From: Tessaracoccus lacteus
Lineage (GTDB): Bacteria > Actinomycetota > Actinomycetes > Propionibacteriales > Propionibacteriaceae
Assembly: GCF_029917005.1 (NCBI RefSeq)
Contig: NZ_CP123967.1
Location: 2,108,001-2,172,000 of the forward strand
Reading direction: 5' to 3'
Length of the DNA stretch: 64,000 bases
The position numbers and the translations under genes are program-made. The notes under the pieces were generated by a model. The model did no database searches, had not been told where the DNA came from, and saw only the letters and a program-made list of their open reading frames with translations. Below are positions 34,194-44,381 of this stretch, in pieces (position 1 is the stretch's first letter; every line of letters starts with the position of its first letter).

Positions 34194-35177
34194 TCAGGCG
34201 CCGGTCGGCCGGCCATGGATGAACCCGGCCCCCCAGGCCAGATGCATGATCGTCAGGACGAGCGGCATCCGTAGGCGCGCCGCAGGGCGGAGCTGCCCCA
34301 GGCTCGCCGTGGCGGCTCCGACGAAGGCGACATAGACGGCCGGCGCGATCAGCGCCGCGGTCAGCACCCGGCTGCGCAGCACCAGCCCGAGCAGGCCGAG
34401 CACCAGCCCCCCTCCCGTCCCGACGACCGTGAGCGGGGGCGCGAGGTAGCGCAGGGAGGCCGTGTCGGGATGGCGGCGGATGACCTCGCGGCGCCACTGG
34501 CCGGTCCGGTAGAACTGCCGCGCCAGTGCCGAGACGCTGTCGCGCGGACGGTAGACGACCTGCAGGTCTGGGGAGAAGTAGACGAGGTGTCCGGCCCGAC
34601 GCAGCCGGTAGTTGAGTTCCCAGTCCTGCGCCCTGTGCAGAGACTCGTCGAAGCCGCCGATCTCCCTGAGCACGTCGGCGCGGAACACGCCGAGGAAGAC
34701 GGTGTCGGCCGGCCCGGCCGGGGTCTCGGCCAGGTGGAAGCCGCCGCCGCCGAGCCCGAGCGGCGAGTTGTACCCGGCCGCGATGGCCTCGGACAGCGGC
34801 GTGGTCCCCTGTGCGTCCATCAGCCCGCCGACGTTCGCCGCGCCGGTCTCCTCCAGCAGGGCGACGGCCCGGCCGATGTAGCCGGGGCTGAGCTCCCCGT
34901 GCCCGTCGACGCGGACGATCACGGGATGGCGGGCCGCGGCGATCGCGACGTTCAGGCCCGCGGGGGTGACGCCGGCCGGGTTGTCGAGGACCACGACGCG
35001 GGAATCCTCGTCGGCAAGCCCCTCGGCGATCTCGCGGGTCAGGTCGGTGCTGGGCGCGACGGCGAGCAGGATCTCGAGGTCGCCCTCGTAGTGCTGGTCA
35101 AGGACCCGCTGCACGGCGGCCCGCAGGTGCTTCTCCTCGTTGCGAACCGGCATGATGACGCTGACTGCCGTGGACAC
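34194..35177 (-). CDS. Family 2 glycosyltransferase with C-terminal membrane helices (ExoA-like)
   Basis: 327 aa. GT-A domain: VSVIMPVRNEEKHLRAAV, the metal-binding VRVDGHGELSPGYI (DGH in place of DxD), and HRAQDWELNYRLRRAGH, which carries the catalytic ED-type motif. Three hydrophobic segments follow at about 240-310. ExoA-type enzymes add sugars to lipid-linked intermediates at the inner membrane face. The GTG at 35177 has GGAGGT 3-8 nt upstream. It lies between the coiled-coil pair and the LCP genes. Confidence 0.88.
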   Translation of the reverse strand: MSTAVSVIMPVRNEEKHLRAAVQRVLDQHYEGDLEILLAVAPSTDLTREIAEGLADEDSRVVVLDNPAGVTPAGLNVAIAAARHPVIVRVDGHGELSPGYIGRAVALLEETGAANVGGLMDAQGTTPLSEAIAAGYNSPLGLGGGGFHLAETPAGPADTVFLGVFRADVLREIGGFDESLHRAQDWELNYRLRRAGHLVYFSPDLQVVYRPRDSVSALARQFYRTGQWRREVIRRHPDTASLRYLAPPLTVVGTGGGLVLGLLGLVLRSRVLTAALIAPAVYVAFVGAATASLGQLRPAARLRMPLVLTIMHLAWGAGFIHGRPTGA

Positions 35178-35219
35178 GACACCTCCGTTGCTTCGCTGGG
35201 CCCCGGACAGCCTATCGGG

Positions 35220-36716
35220 TCACGAGGAGACCGAGCAGACGGCCTCCAGATCCTCGGTGTCTGTGAAGGTGTCCTTGTTCACTTCGGGATCGGCCGACGC
35301 GCTCGGGGTCGCCTCGGGGGTCGACTCTGCCGTCTGATCACCCTCCGGCTCCGCCTCCGACGGCCCGGCCGTCGGGGATGGGCTGGCGCCGGCGGCGGCC
35401 TTGGCGGCCGCCTTCTCGTCGAGCTCCTCGGCGTGGGCGATCTTGTCCTGCACCGTCGAACGGATGAGGGCGAAGTCCGGGTCGGCCGTCGTGATGAGGG
35501 GCGGGGAGAAGTTGACCGAGGCGATCCTGGTTCCCTTGGCCGCCAGCGCCAGCTCCGCGAGCTGATACACCTCTCCGCGTCCCACGTCGGTCTTCAGCAG
35601 GTTCTTGCCAGCCTCGGAGAGCTCGGTGAACTTCGTGGCGACGGTCATCGGGTCGAGCTGCTGCACCATGGCCGACATGACGCACTTCTGCCGCGCCATC
35701 CGTTCGTAGTCGCTGCTCTCGGCGCGGGACCTCGCGAACCATAGGGCGTGGAAGCCGTCGAGGTGCACGTCCTCGCCGGCCTTGATGTAGCCGTAGATCC
35801 TGGAGCCCACGCCGCCGATGGGGATGTCCTTGGAGATGTCGAGCGTGATGCCGCCCATGGCGTCGATCAGCGACTGGAAGCCGGCCATGTCGACCAGGGC
35901 GTAGTAGTTGAGGTCGAGGCCGAGCGTCTCGGAGACGGCCTCCTTCACGGCCTGGAGACCCGGGTCGTCGGCGTCAGGGTAGAGGTCCTTGTGTTCGACG
36001 CCCAAGGTGTAGACGCCGTTGAGCATGCACTCGCCGTCGTCGCAGACGAAGCCGTCCGGGTACAGCGCGTGCAGCGGGGAGGACTCGGGGAAGGGCACCT
36101 TCTGCATGTTGCGCGGGAGCCCGAACAGCACGGTGCGGCCCGTCTCGGCGTCGACCGAGGCGACATTGATCGAGTCGGGGCGCAGCCCGACCCGGTCGTC
36201 GGAGGCGTCGGCGCCCAGCAGCAGGACGTTGTAGCGGCCGGCCTTCTGCTCAGCGTCGCCGCCGCCCGCCAGCAGGTCGCCGACGTTGGCGACCCCGGTG
36301 AAGGCGTTGGCTGCCACGGAGGTGACGGCCCCGACGGCGAGCGCGAGGACCAGCGTCGTCACGGTCAGCCCGAACCGGGGGCGGCGCAGCAGGTTGATGG
36401 GGCGGGCCAGCCGCCACGAGTCCAGCAGCAGCGCGACCCAGCCGAGGAACAGCACCCAGAGTGCGACCTTGAAGAAGACCGCGACGGCGGGCGTCAGGAG
36501 GAATCCGACGGTGGCGCCGCGCAGCACGACCAGCCCGAGCGCGAGGAGCACGACGACGGCCAGGGCGGCGAGGTAGACGCGCGTGGCGATGCGGCCGACG
36601 CGGCGGGATCCGGCGAATAGCTGGACCGAGCCGGGCAGGACCGCGGACATGAGGACGTATCCGAAGGCACGGCGGGTCTGCAGGCTCTGCGCCGCGGCGG
36701 GCTGGGCAGAAGGCAC
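35220..36716 (-). CDS. LytR-CpsA-Psr family protein with multi-helix N-terminus
   Basis: 498 aa. Four membrane helices lie in the first 165 residues, then an extracellular LCP domain: NVLLLGADASDDRVGLRPDSI, FGLPRNMQKVPFP, MGGITLDISKDI, ALWFARSRAESSDYERMARQ. The arginines and aspartates that bind the polyprenyl-pyrophosphate are present. A disordered Glu/Thr/Ser tail ends in a Cys. LCP enzymes ligate wall polymers to peptidoglycan. The GTG at 36716 has GGAG 6 nt upstream and is preferred over a GTG at 36743. It is divergent from a second LCP gene. Confidence 0.92.
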   Translation of the reverse strand: MPSAQPAAAQSLQTRRAFGYVLMSAVLPGSVQLFAGSRRVGRIATRVYLAALAVVVLLALGLVVLRGATVGFLLTPAVAVFFKVALWVLFLGWVALLLDSWRLARPINLLRRPRFGLTVTTLVLALAVGAVTSVAANAFTGVANVGDLLAGGGDAEQKAGRYNVLLLGADASDDRVGLRPDSINVASVDAETGRTVLFGLPRNMQKVPFPESSPLHALYPDGFVCDDGECMLNGVYTLGVEHKDLYPDADDPGLQAVKEAVSETLGLDLNYYALVDMAGFQSLIDAMGGITLDISKDIPIGGVGSRIYGYIKAGEDVHLDGFHALWFARSRAESSDYERMARQKCVMSAMVQQLDPMTVATKFTELSEAGKNLLKTDVGRGEVYQLAELALAAKGTRIASVNFSPPLITTADPDFALIRSTVQDKIAHAEELDEKAAAKAAAGASPSPTAGPSEAEPEGDQTAESTPEATPSASADPEVNKDTFTDTEDLEAVCSVSS

Positions 36717-36846
36717 GTGAGGCTCCAATGGGGAAGGCAGCACCGGGTGCCATCACCTTTCCTCATCCGGGCCGAGGTATCCGGCCGCCACGCCGTTCGG
36801 CAGCCGTTTCCGCGCAAAGTACGCTGTTGAGTCGAAAGGGGTGCCG

Positions 36847-38022
36847 ATGTCGAATCACAACGACGACATGGACTGGCTGTACCGCAAGGACGACGAGCCT
36901 GAGTCCACGCGTGTCCTGCGTCCGCCGCAGGAGTCCAGCAACCATGTCGGCGGTTACCCACAGCCCGGCCGGCAGCCGGAGGCCGGCCCGCAGCAGCGCA
37001 GCCGGCGACGAGAGCAGCCGAGCGGCCGGCAGCCGGCGACGGATGTCGAGGCTCCCCCCGTCCGGAAGCGCAAGCGCCATCCGCTGCGGATCATCGGCGT
37101 GCTTGCGCTGGCCTGGCTGGTCTTCCTGATCGGCACGCCCGTCTACGCCTTCACCGTCAGCAACCACGTCGACTCGGCCCCCGACGGCGACCGTCTCGCC
37201 GCGCAGCCGGGGACCACGATCCTGCTGGTCGGCTCCGACGCGCGCGACGACCTGACTGCAGAGGAACGCAAGGAACTGGGCACCGGCAGCGTCGAGGGTC
37301 AGCGCACCGACACGATGATGCTGCTGCACCTGCCGGCCACCGGCCCGGCCGTGCTGCTGTCGCTGCCCCGCGACTCGTACGTCGCGATCCCGGGCCGCTC
37401 GAAGAACAAGCTCAACGCCGCCTACGCCTTCGGGGGCGCCCCGCTGCTCGTCCAGACCGTCGAGTCGAACACCGGAATCCGAGTTGACGGCTACCTGGAG
37501 GTCGGCATGATGGCGATCGTCGACCTCGTCGACGCCGTGGGCGGCATCGAGGTGTGCCCCGACTTCGACATCGACGACAAGGACGCCCACCTCACGATGT
37601 CGAAGGGCTGCCAGGACGTCGACGGCGTGACCGCGCTGGGCTACGTCCGCATGCGCAAGTCGGATCCGCGGGGCGACCTTGGCCGCGTCGAGCGGCAGCG
37701 CGAGGTCATCTCCGCGATCATGAAGAAGGTCGCCACGCCGATGACGGTGGTCAATCCCGTGCGCTACTGGCAGCTGAACATGGCCGCCGCCGGCTCCCTT
37801 ACCCTGGGCGACGACACCGGCGTGGTGCAGGTGGGGCAGGCCGCGTTCGGCTTCCTCCAGGTGATGACGGGGGCGGGCATCTCCATGACCGTGCCCGTCT
37901 CCGACACCGACTACCGCACGTCCGCCGGATCGTCGGTGCTGTGGGATGCCGACGAGTCGGCCGAGGTGTTCGCCGCGATCGCCTCGGGCGACACGGCCTC
38001 GCTGGAGAAGTACCGCGAATGA
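36847..38022 (+). CDS. LytR-CpsA-Psr family protein
   Basis: 391 aa. A disordered cytoplasmic N-terminus of about 75 aa (Gln/Arg/Pro-rich), one membrane helix (about 80-103), then an LCP domain: LLVGSDARDD, GQRTDTMMLLHLP, SLPRDSYVAIPG, KLNAAYAFGG, VGGIEVCPDFDID, LGYVRMRKSDPRGDLGRVERQ. All conserved Arg/Asp residues are visible. It probably attaches an envelope glycan to peptidoglycan, perhaps redundantly with the divergent LCP protein. The ATG at 36847 has AAAGGGG upstream; TACGCT further upstream may be the -10 of a leadered transcript. It is followed by the DUF3352 gene. Confidence 0.94.
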   Translation: MSNHNDDMDWLYRKDDEPESTRVLRPPQESSNHVGGYPQPGRQPEAGPQQRSRRREQPSGRQPATDVEAPPVRKRKRHPLRIIGVLALAWLVFLIGTPVYAFTVSNHVDSAPDGDRLAAQPGTTILLVGSDARDDLTAEERKELGTGSVEGQRTDTMMLLHLPATGPAVLLSLPRDSYVAIPGRSKNKLNAAYAFGGAPLLVQTVESNTGIRVDGYLEVGMMAIVDLVDAVGGIEVCPDFDIDDKDAHLTMSKGCQDVDGVTALGYVRMRKSDPRGDLGRVERQREVISAIMKKVATPMTVVNPVRYWQLNMAAAGSLTLGDDTGVVQVGQAAFGFLQVMTGAGISMTVPVSDTDYRTSAGSSVLWDADESAEVFAAIASGDTASLEKYRE

Positions 38023-38069
38023 CCGGCCCCGCCCAGCACACCCCCGATCCCCCCGATCAAGGAGATCCC

Positions 38070-39506
38070 GTGACCCAGACCACCCAGCCCGTCCCCGCCG
38101 CCGCGGAGGCGCCGAAGAAGTCGAAGGCACCGGTCGTCGTGGCCGTGGCCATCGCGGCCGTCGTGGTCGTCGCGGGCGTCGTCGCGGCGTTCACGCTGCT
38201 GCGCGGATCGACGCCAACCGCCTCCCAGGGGCTCCCCTCGACCGTGCTCGCGTCGGTGGAGGTGAACCTGAACCCGTCGGCGGGCGACCAGCTCGCACTC
38301 AAGGGCATCGCCGACAAGCTGCCCGATCTCGGCCTCGGCGAGATCGGCGACGACTACAAGGCCGCGCTGTGGAGCCTGATCCCCGCGGAGGAGGGCATGC
38401 CGGAGTACTCGGAGGTCGAGCCCTGGCTCGGGGACTCCGTCGCGATCGGGGCCCTCCCCGTCGACGGCGACGCGACCGACGTTCAGGCCGTGATGTCTGT
38501 CCAGGTGACCGACCAGTCCGCGGCGCAGGCCTTCGCGGACGAGTACCTCGAGGGCACCACGGTGTTCTTCGTCGACGACCTGATGGTCGTCAGCGCTGAG
38601 GCCACCGGCCTCGAGCAGGCCGACGTCACCTCGTCCCCGCTGGCCTCTTACGACACGTTCACGTCCGACATGGCGAAGCTGAGCGGCAGCAGCCTGGCGA
38701 CGGCGTGGGTCTCCCCCGCGGGCGCCGCGCTGGCGCTGCAGGAGGGCGAGGACAGCACTGGCATCACGGCCGACGCCGGGGACCTGACGCGCGACCTGCA
38801 CGGCGCCGCGGCGCTGCAGGTCGCCGACTCGCTGCTCACCCTGCGCACGGTGTTCGACGCGCCGGGCATGGCCGCCGACGGCGCGGGCGACGTCCGCGAC
38901 GTCGCGGGCAACCTGTCCGCGGATTCGCTGTTCGCCCTCGCGACCGCCACCAACGATGACTCGATCTCCCGCATCTGGGAGGCTGTCTCCGCCAACGAGA
39001 CCGCCACGGCGTGGGCGCAGCAGTTCGGCCTGACGAGCCAGGACGACCTCGGGGCGCTGCTCGGGGAGAGCCTCGGCCTCACGCTAGGCATGGACGAGGC
39101 AGGCTCCCCCGTGCTGGGCGCGGCGCTCGTCGGCGACGACGCCGCGCGTCAGAAGGAGATCCTCGACCAGCTCGACACCACGCTGCAGCAGAGCGGCGCC
39201 ACGGGGCTCAGGATCGAGCAGGACGGCGACACCGGCGTGATCGCGCTCGGTCAGGAGGTCTCCGACGTGACCAACCCCGCGTCGAAGCTGAGCAGCCTGG
39301 ACGGCTGGTCGAAGCTTGTTGACGGCCCCGCCCAGTCGGTGCTGTACGTCAACGTGCCGGCGATCCTCGCGGACCAGAACCTCGCGGCCCTGGTCCAGCA
39401 GTCCAGCGACCTGCAGGCCTGGTTGGAGCCGGTCTCGGGCATGGCTGTCACGTCGACGCAGGACAGCAGCACGGTCGAGGCCCTGGTGCGGGTCTCCTTC
39501 AGCTGA
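38070..39506 (+). CDS. DUF3352 domain-containing membrane-anchored protein
   Basis: 478 aa. Short Pro-rich N-terminus, one membrane helix (about 22-46), then an extracellular DUF3352 region beginning [23 protein letters not shown]. The GTG at 38070 is chosen because AAGGAG lies 5 nt upstream; an ATG at 38019, overlapping the LCP stop, is in frame and would add 17 residues. Function unknown. Coupling to an LCP gene and surface location suggest an envelope role. It converges with purE, with 8 bp of overlap. Confidence 0.85.
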   Translation: MTQTTQPVPAAAEAPKKSKAPVVVAVAIAAVVVVAGVVAAFTLLRGSTPTASQGLPSTVLASVEVNLNPSAGDQLALKGIADKLPDLGLGEIGDDYKAALWSLIPAEEGMPEYSEVEPWLGDSVAIGALPVDGDATDVQAVMSVQVTDQSAAQAFADEYLEGTTVFFVDDLMVVSAEATGLEQADVTSSPLASYDTFTSDMAKLSGSSLATAWVSPAGAALALQEGEDSTGITADAGDLTRDLHGAAALQVADSLLTLRTVFDAPGMAADGAGDVRDVAGNLSADSLFALATATNDDSISRIWEAVSANETATAWAQQFGLTSQDDLGALLGESLGLTLGMDEAGSPVLGAALVGDDAARQKEILDQLDTTLQQSGATGLRIEQDGDTGVIALGQEVSDVTNPASKLSSLDGWSKLVDGPAQSVLYVNVPAILADQNLAALVQQSSDLQAWLEPVSGMAVTSTQDSSTVEALVRVSFS

Positions 39507-39999
39507 GCCTGGCGCGGACCGCCTCGCCCTTGGCGTGCGCGGCGTTGCGCAGCTGCTCCTGGAAGTCCAGCATCCTGGCCTGCAGCGCCTCGTCGGAGGC
39601 CGCCAGGATGCGCACGGCCAGCAGGCCGGCATTGCGGGCGTTCCCGATCGCCACCGTGGCGACGGGGACGCCCGCCGGCATCTGCACGATCGACAGCAGC
39701 GAGTCCATGCCGTCGAGGTACTTCAGGGCCACCGGGACCCCGATGACGGGCAGCGGCGTCAGCGCGGCGAGCATGCCGGGCAGGTGGGCGGCGCCGCCGG
39801 CCCCGGCGATGATCACGCGGATGCCGCGGCTGTGGGCCTCGCGGCCGAAGCGGACCATGTCTTCCGGCATCCGGTGCGCCGAGACGACGTCGGCCTCGAA
39901 GGCGATGCCGAACTCGGCGCAGGCGTCGGCCGCGGCCTGCATGGTGGGCCAGTCGGAGTCCGATCCCATCACGATCGACACGAGCGGGGCATCAGGCAT
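39499..39999 (-). CDS. purE: N5-carboxyaminoimidazole ribonucleotide mutase
   Basis: 166 aa, class I PurE. It converts N5-CAIR, the product of PurK, to CAIR in purine synthesis. [10 protein letters not shown] binds the phosphate, SAHRMPEDM carries the catalytic His, and [15 protein letters not shown] follows. Its start overlaps the purK stop by 8 bp. The gene order purK-purE is the usual one. Confidence 0.96.
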   Translation of the reverse strand: MPDAPLVSIVMGSDSDWPTMQAAADACAEFGIAFEADVVSAHRMPEDMVRFGREAHSRGIRVIIAGAGGAAHLPGMLAALTPLPVIGVPVALKYLDGMDSLLSIVQMPAGVPVATVAIGNARNAGLLAVRILAASDEALQARMLDFQEQLRNAAHAKGEAVRARLS

Positions 40000-41152
40000 C
40001 TGCGTCTCCCATCAGGTAGCCGGCGGCGTGCCGGGCGCGGCGCCGCACGTCGTCGAGGTCTGTTCCGACACAGGTGACATGCCCGACCTTGCGCCCAGGC
40101 ATGACCTCCTTGCCGTACAGGTGGACGTGCGCGGCCCGGTCGCGAGCGTACACGTGGACCAGCGCCCCCGTGAGGTCCTCCTCGGCCCCGCCCAGCACGT
40201 TGCGCATCACGACGACCTCGTCGGTCAGCTCGGGGGAGCCGAGCGGCAGGTCGAGGGCCGCGCGGAGGTGGTTCTCGAACTGGCTCGTCACGGCGCCGTC
40301 GATGCTCCAGTGCCCCGTGTTGTGCGGGCGCATGGCCAACTCGTTGACGACGATCCGGCCGTCGCGGGCCTGCATCAGCTCGACGGCGAGCACCCCGACG
40401 ACGCCGAGCTCACCGGCCAGCGAGATGGCCAGCTCCTGCAGCCGGGTGGCCTCCTCGGCCGGGAGACCGGGTGCGGGGGTCACGGTCTCGACGCAGATGC
40501 CGTCGAGCTGCAGCGTCTCGCTGACGGGGTACGCGACGACCTGTCCGGAGGGCGAGCGGACGACCAGCGCCGACAGCTCGCGTGTGAAGTCGATGAACTC
40601 CTCGGCGACGATGCGGACGCTCTCCCCCGCCGACTGGGCCGCGAGCCCGTCGAACGGGATGCCGACCTCGGCCGGCCCGTCGAGCTTCCAGACGCCCTTG
40701 CCGTCGTAGCCGCCGCGGGAAGTCTTCGCGATGATCGGCCAGCCCTGCCGCTCGCCGAAGGCCAGCAGCTCGTCGGGGGTGTCGCACACGGCGAAGACGG
40801 GGCACGGGGCGCCGAGTCCGGTCAGCCGCTCGCGCATCGCGGCCTTGTCCTGGGCGTAGACGAGCGCCTCCGGCCCTGGCCGGACGGCGACCTGCCCCTC
40901 GAGCACCGACAGGTGCCGGGTGGGGACGTGCTCGTGGTCGAAGGTCAGCGCGTCGGCGCCGTCGACGAAGGTCTGGAGGGTCGCCAGGTCGCGGTAGTCG
41001 CCGACGGTGGTGTCGGGCACGACCTGCGCGGCGGAGACGTCCGGCCCCTCCGCGAGCAGGCGCACGTCGATCCCCAGCGGGATCGCGGCCTGCTGCATCA
41101 TGCGGGCGAGCTGCCCGCCCCCTGCGATGGCGAGACTGTAGCGGCGGGTCAC
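39992..41152 (-). CDS. purK: N5-carboxyaminoimidazole ribonucleotide synthase
   Basis: 386 aa, ATP-grasp enzyme making N5-CAIR from AIR, bicarbonate and [17 protein letters not shown] is the N-terminal signature; [15 protein letters not shown] is the ATP-grasp glycine loop, and [25 protein letters not shown] holds metal ligands across two short motifs. The GTG at 41152 lies 7 nt after TAGGCT (41160-41165), which settles the start; the long open frame upstream is a shadow of the PH-domain gene. Confidence 0.95.
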   Translation of the reverse strand: MTRRYSLAIAGGGQLARMMQQAAIPLGIDVRLLAEGPDVSAAQVVPDTTVGDYRDLATLQTFVDGADALTFDHEHVPTRHLSVLEGQVAVRPGPEALVYAQDKAAMRERLTGLGAPCPVFAVCDTPDELLAFGERQGWPIIAKTSRGGYDGKGVWKLDGPAEVGIPFDGLAAQSAGESVRIVAEEFIDFTRELSALVVRSPSGQVVAYPVSETLQLDGICVETVTPAPGLPAEEATRLQELAISLAGELGVVGVLAVELMQARDGRIVVNELAMRPHNTGHWSIDGAVTSQFENHLRAALDLPLGSPELTDEVVVMRNVLGGAEEDLTGALVHVYARDRAAHVHLYGKEVMPGRKVGHVTCVGTDLDDVRRRARHAAGYLMGDADA

Positions 41153-41184
41153 GCCGGGCAGCCTATCAACGAGCGTCGGGGTGC

Positions 41185-41676
41185 TCAGTCGTCCTCGTCG
41201 TCGCCGAACAGGAGCTCGGTGATCTGGACATGGACCTTCTCGACCTCCGGCACGTCGGGCAGGAGCAGTGGCTGGCCGGCGGCTGTCTCGAAGATCAGCG
41301 TGCCGCAGCTGACCATCCGGTCGACGACCCCGCGCTCGTAGTTCACGTTGTTGATGCGCCGGAGCGGCAGGTCGTGGCCGACGCGGGTCAGGATGCCGTG
41401 GCGCGTGATGATGCGGCGGTTCGTGACGGTGTAGGTCGAGCTCCACCAGCCCAGCGCGGGCCGGGCCACCAGCACGACGAACGCGATCAGGGCGGCGGCG
41501 ACGGCGATCCAGGTGGCCCACGGCTGCCAGGAGGCGGGGAAGAGCGCTATCGCGACGCCGAGGAGGATCGCGATGGCGAAGAGGAACACGACGGGGATGA
41601 TGAGCTTCTTGACATGCGTGCGCATCGTCGCGATGACGTACTCGTCCTTGCCCAGCTGGTCTGCGGTGATGGCCAT
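41185..41676 (-). CDS. Bacterial PH-domain (bPH_2/YdbS-like) membrane protein
   Basis: 163 aa. Two adjacent membrane helices (about 24-46 and 53-72) precede a beta-rich domain with TVTNRRIITRHGILTRVGHDLPLRRINNV, split by typical bPH_2 spacing. The C-terminus is acidic. The same gene sits beside purK and birA in M. tuberculosis (Rv3278c position). Function is unknown. A CAGACT box close to the ATG may be a weak leaderless promoter. Confidence 0.88.
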   Translation of the reverse strand: MAITADQLGKDEYVIATMRTHVKKLIIPVVFLFAIAILLGVAIALFPASWQPWATWIAVAAALIAFVVLVARPALGWWSSTYTVTNRRIITRHGILTRVGHDLPLRRINNVNYERGVVDRMVSCGTLIFETAAGQPLLLPDVPEVEKVHVQITELLFGDDEDD

Positions 41677-41777
41677 GGCTCAGTCTGGCACGGCTGGGCG
41701 CTCCACAGCCCGGTTGCGGGGCGTCAGGCCCGCGTGTGGCGGGGAACCAACTCTGCGACCCTGTCGCCCCGCCTCCC

Positions 41778-41840
41778 CTGAAAATCGGGCACTGCCCGGT
41801 TCTCCCCGGTCTGGTCACGAGAATCGCACGATGCCTGATG
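41778..41840 (+). repeat. Intergenic repeat, copy A
   Basis: About 63 bp in the 265-bp gap between birA and the PH-domain gene. The core holds CGGGCA-C-TGCCCG, a small perfect dyad. It faces copy B, 18 bp away. Confidence 0.72.
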
Positions 41841-41858
41841 GCCCCCGTCGGCCACCGA

Positions 41859-41919
41859 CGAAGCAGTGGGCGCTATTCGTCACTGGACCGGGGAGATTCG
41901 ACCACTGCCCGATTTTTCG
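41859..41919 (-). repeat. Intergenic repeat, copy B, inverted to copy A
   Basis: About 61 bp on the minus strand. Together with A and the central CGTCGG-CCA-CCGACG hairpin (41846-41860) it makes an imperfect inverted repeat of about 140 bp just after the birA stop, possibly a strong terminator. Confidence 0.68.
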
Positions 41920-41941
41920 GGGGCGACAGGGGGCTGGTCTC

Positions 41942-42733
41942 TCAGGGGTTCAGGCGGGCGTGGACGACGTCGCCGACGGCGAAGGTCTCGACGCCGCGCG
42001 CCGTGGCGACCTCGAGCCGCCCGAACGCGTCGACGCCCATGCCGGTGCCGTGCACGCGACGGTGCTCGTCGACGACGATCGTCAGCTCGGCGCCGATGGA
42101 GGCGCAGCGCGCCTGGTACTCCTCGCGCAGCGATCCGCTGAGTGACCAGAGTCGGTAGTAGCGGGAGAAGTGGTTGAGGACCCCGGCGACGATCACGCTC
42201 TGGTCGGTGGGCAGGCCCGCGAGCGCAAGCGACGTCGACGCCGGCACGGGCAGCTGATCGATGGTCAGGGACACGTTGATCCCGATGCCGACGACGGCAC
42301 GGGCCCCGTCCGCGTGCTCGATGCGCTCCGAGAGGATCCCGCACAGCTTGTCGCCGCGCAGCAGCACATCGTTCGGCCACTTCAGCGTCACGTCGGTCGG
42401 GTCGGGCGCGAGGTCCTCCACTGCGGACGCGACCGCCATGCCCGCCAACAGCGACAGCCAACCCCACTGGGGGAAGGGCGGCCGTGGCCTCAGGAGCAGC
42501 GACATCGAGATGGAGGCACCGGGTGGGCTGACCCAGCTCCGGTCCAGCCGGCCCCGTCCGGCGGTCTGCTCGCCGGAGACCAGCACCAGCCCCTCCCCCA
42601 CGCCGTCCCTGGCCAGGGCCGCGACGTCGTGATTCGTGGACCCCGTGGTGGTGACTACGCGCACCTCGTCGAAGACCCCCGAAGGATCGAGGAGCGAGGA
42701 GATGCGGGCGGCGTCGGGCAGCTGGTCGGTCAC
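41942..42733 (-). CDS. birA: Biotin--[acetyl-CoA-carboxylase] ligase, class I
   Basis: 263 aa. It attaches biotin to the carrier lysine of AccA (K555 of the protein at 47841). [10 protein letters not shown] starts the catalytic domain; [14 protein letters not shown] is the biotinyl-AMP loop, [18 protein letters not shown] the biotin/ATP-binding strand pair. There is no N-terminal winged helix, so it is not a repressor. The GTG at 42733 lies 6 nt after TAGCAT. It is divergent from accD with 73 bp between starts, so enzyme and client are made from one intergenic region. Confidence 0.95.
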   Translation of the reverse strand: MTDQLPDAARISSLLDPSGVFDEVRVVTTTGSTNHDVAALARDGVGEGLVLVSGEQTAGRGRLDRSWVSPPGASISMSLLLRPRPPFPQWGWLSLLAGMAVASAVEDLAPDPTDVTLKWPNDVLLRGDKLCGILSERIEHADGARAVVGIGINVSLTIDQLPVPASTSLALAGLPTDQSVIVAGVLNHFSRYYRLWSLSGSLREEYQARCASIGAELTIVVDEHRRVHGTGMGVDAFGRLEVATARGVETFAVGDVVHARLNP

Positions 42734-42739
42734 CCGCCC

Positions 42740-42799
42740 ATGCTACGCGGCGTTCATTTACGACGAACCCCCGGCAACTTCCTGGATCGCGGCTAGTGT
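42740..42799. promoter_or_regulatory. Divergent leaderless promoters of birA and accD
   Basis: TAGCAT (minus, 42740-42745) is 6 nt before the birA GTG; TAGTGT (plus, 42794-42799) is 7 nt before the accD ATG. Confidence 0.62.
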
Positions 42800-42806
42800 G
42801 TGCGCC

Positions 42807-44381
42807 ATGGAGATCGACGTCCACACCACCGCCGGTCGGATCGCGAATCTCGGAGTGCGCATCGATGAGGCCGTGCACGCCGGTTCAGCAGACGCCGTGG
42901 AGAAGCAGCACGCCAAGGGCAAGATGACCGCTCGCGAGCGGGTCATGGCCCTGCTCGACGAAGGGAGCTTCGCCGAGTTCGACCAGTTCTCAAGACACCG
43001 TTCCAGTTCCTTCGGCATGGACGCCCGCCGACCGTTCGGCGACGGCGTCATCACGGGCACCGGGTCCATCCACGGCCGCCCCGTGTGCGTCTTCTCGCAG
43101 GACGTGACCATCTTCGGCGGCGCGCTCGGTCAGGTCTACGGCGAGAAGATCGTCAAGATCCAGGACTTCGCCCTCAAGACGGGCGTCCCTCTGATCGGCA
43201 TCAACGAGGGCGGCGGCGCCCGCATCCAGGAGGGTGTGGTCTCTCTCGCCCTCTACGGCGAGATCTTCAAGCGCAACACGCTTGCCTCCGGCGTGATCCC
43301 GCAGATCTCGCTGATCATGGGCGCCGCGGCCGGCGGGCACGTCTACGGGCCGGCACTGACCGACTTCGTCGTGATGGTCGACAAGACCTCGCAGATGTTC
43401 ATCACCGGCCCGGAGGTCATCAAGACCGTCACCGGCGAGGACGTGTCGATGGAGGAGCTGGGCGGCGGGCGCACGCACAACACCAAGTCCGGCAACGCCC
43501 ACTACCTCGCCGCCGACGAGAACGACGCGATCGAGTACGTCCGCGAGCTGCTGACCTATCTTCCTCAGAACAACCTGGAGGACCCGCCCGTCTTCGACGA
43601 CGAGGAGGTGGACCTCACGATCACCGACCACGACCGCGAGCTCGACAGCCTGATCCCCGACGCGGCGAACCAGCCCTACGACATGCGCGACGTGATTCGC
43701 GGGGTGCTCGACGACGACGAGTTCCTCGAGGTGATGCCGCTGTTCGCCGGCTCGATCATCGTGGGCTTCGGCCGCATCGAGGGACGTTCCATCGGCATCG
43801 TCGCCAACCAGCCCACCGTCTTCGCGGGTTGTCTCGACATCGACTCCGCGGAGAAGGCCGCCCGCTTCGTGCGCACGTGTGACGCGTTCAACATCCCGGT
43901 GCTGACCTTCGTCGACGTGCCAGGCTTCCTCCCCGGCGTCGGCCAGGAGCACAACGGCATTATCCGCCGTGGCGCCAAGCTGATCTACGCCTACGCGGAG
44001 GCCACCGTGCCTCTCCTGACGGTCACGACGCGCAAGGCCTACGGCGGCGCATACGTCGTGATGGGCTCGAAGCACCTCGGCGCCGACATCAACCTCGCGT
44101 GGCCGACCGCGCAGATCGCCGTGATGGGCGCTCAGGGCGCCGTCAACATCCTCTACCGCAAGCAGCTGGGCGCCTCGTCGGACCCCGAGGCGGAGCGCGC
44201 GCGGCTCATCCAGGAATACGACGACGAGCTCACCAACCCGTACGTCGCGGCGGACCGCGGCTACATCGACCAGGTGATCTACCCGCACGAGACCCGGGCC
44301 CAGGTCATCCGGGCGCTCCGGCTGCTGCGCACCAAACGCGAGGCGCTGCCGCCCAAGAAGCACGGGAACATCCCGCTGTGA
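42807..44381 (+). CDS. accD: Acyl-CoA carboxylase beta subunit (propionyl-CoA carboxylase type)
   Basis: 524 aa carboxyltransferase. It transfers CO2 from biotin to propionyl- and/or acetyl-CoA. Acyl-CoA oxyanion-hole glycines are in [13 protein letters not shown] and the biotin-side ones in [17 protein letters not shown]. The [20 protein letters not shown]-terminus is that of AccD5/PccB. The ATG is 7 nt after TAGTGT; open frame upstream is ignored. It is followed by the epsilon subunit with an overlapping stop/start, and the biotin-carrying alpha subunit is 3.5 kb downstream. Confidence 0.96.
   Translation: MEIDVHTTAGRIANLGVRIDEAVHAGSADAVEKQHAKGKMTARERVMALLDEGSFAEFDQFSRHRSSSFGMDARRPFGDGVITGTGSIHGRPVCVFSQDVTIFGGALGQVYGEKIVKIQDFALKTGVPLIGINEGGGARIQEGVVSLALYGEIFKRNTLASGVIPQISLIMGAAAGGHVYGPALTDFVVMVDKTSQMFITGPEVIKTVTGEDVSMEELGGGRTHNTKSGNAHYLAADENDAIEYVRELLTYLPQNNLEDPPVFDDEEVDLTITDHDRELDSLIPDAANQPYDMRDVIRGVLDDDEFLEVMPLFAGSIIVGFGRIEGRSIGIVANQPTVFAGCLDIDSAEKAARFVRTCDAFNIPVLTFVDVPGFLPGVGQEHNGIIRRGAKLIYAYAEATVPLLTVTTRKAYGGAYVVMGSKHLGADINLAWPTAQIAVMGAQGAVNILYRKQLGASSDPEAERARLIQEYDDELTNPYVAADRGYIDQVIYPHETRAQVIRALRLLRTKREALPPKKHGNIPL

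Noticed and set aside
38019-38069. ATG at 38019 as start of the DUF3352 protein
   Set aside because: It overlaps the LCP stop, but the AAGGAG five bases before GTG 38070 is a stronger signal; kept as an alternative.
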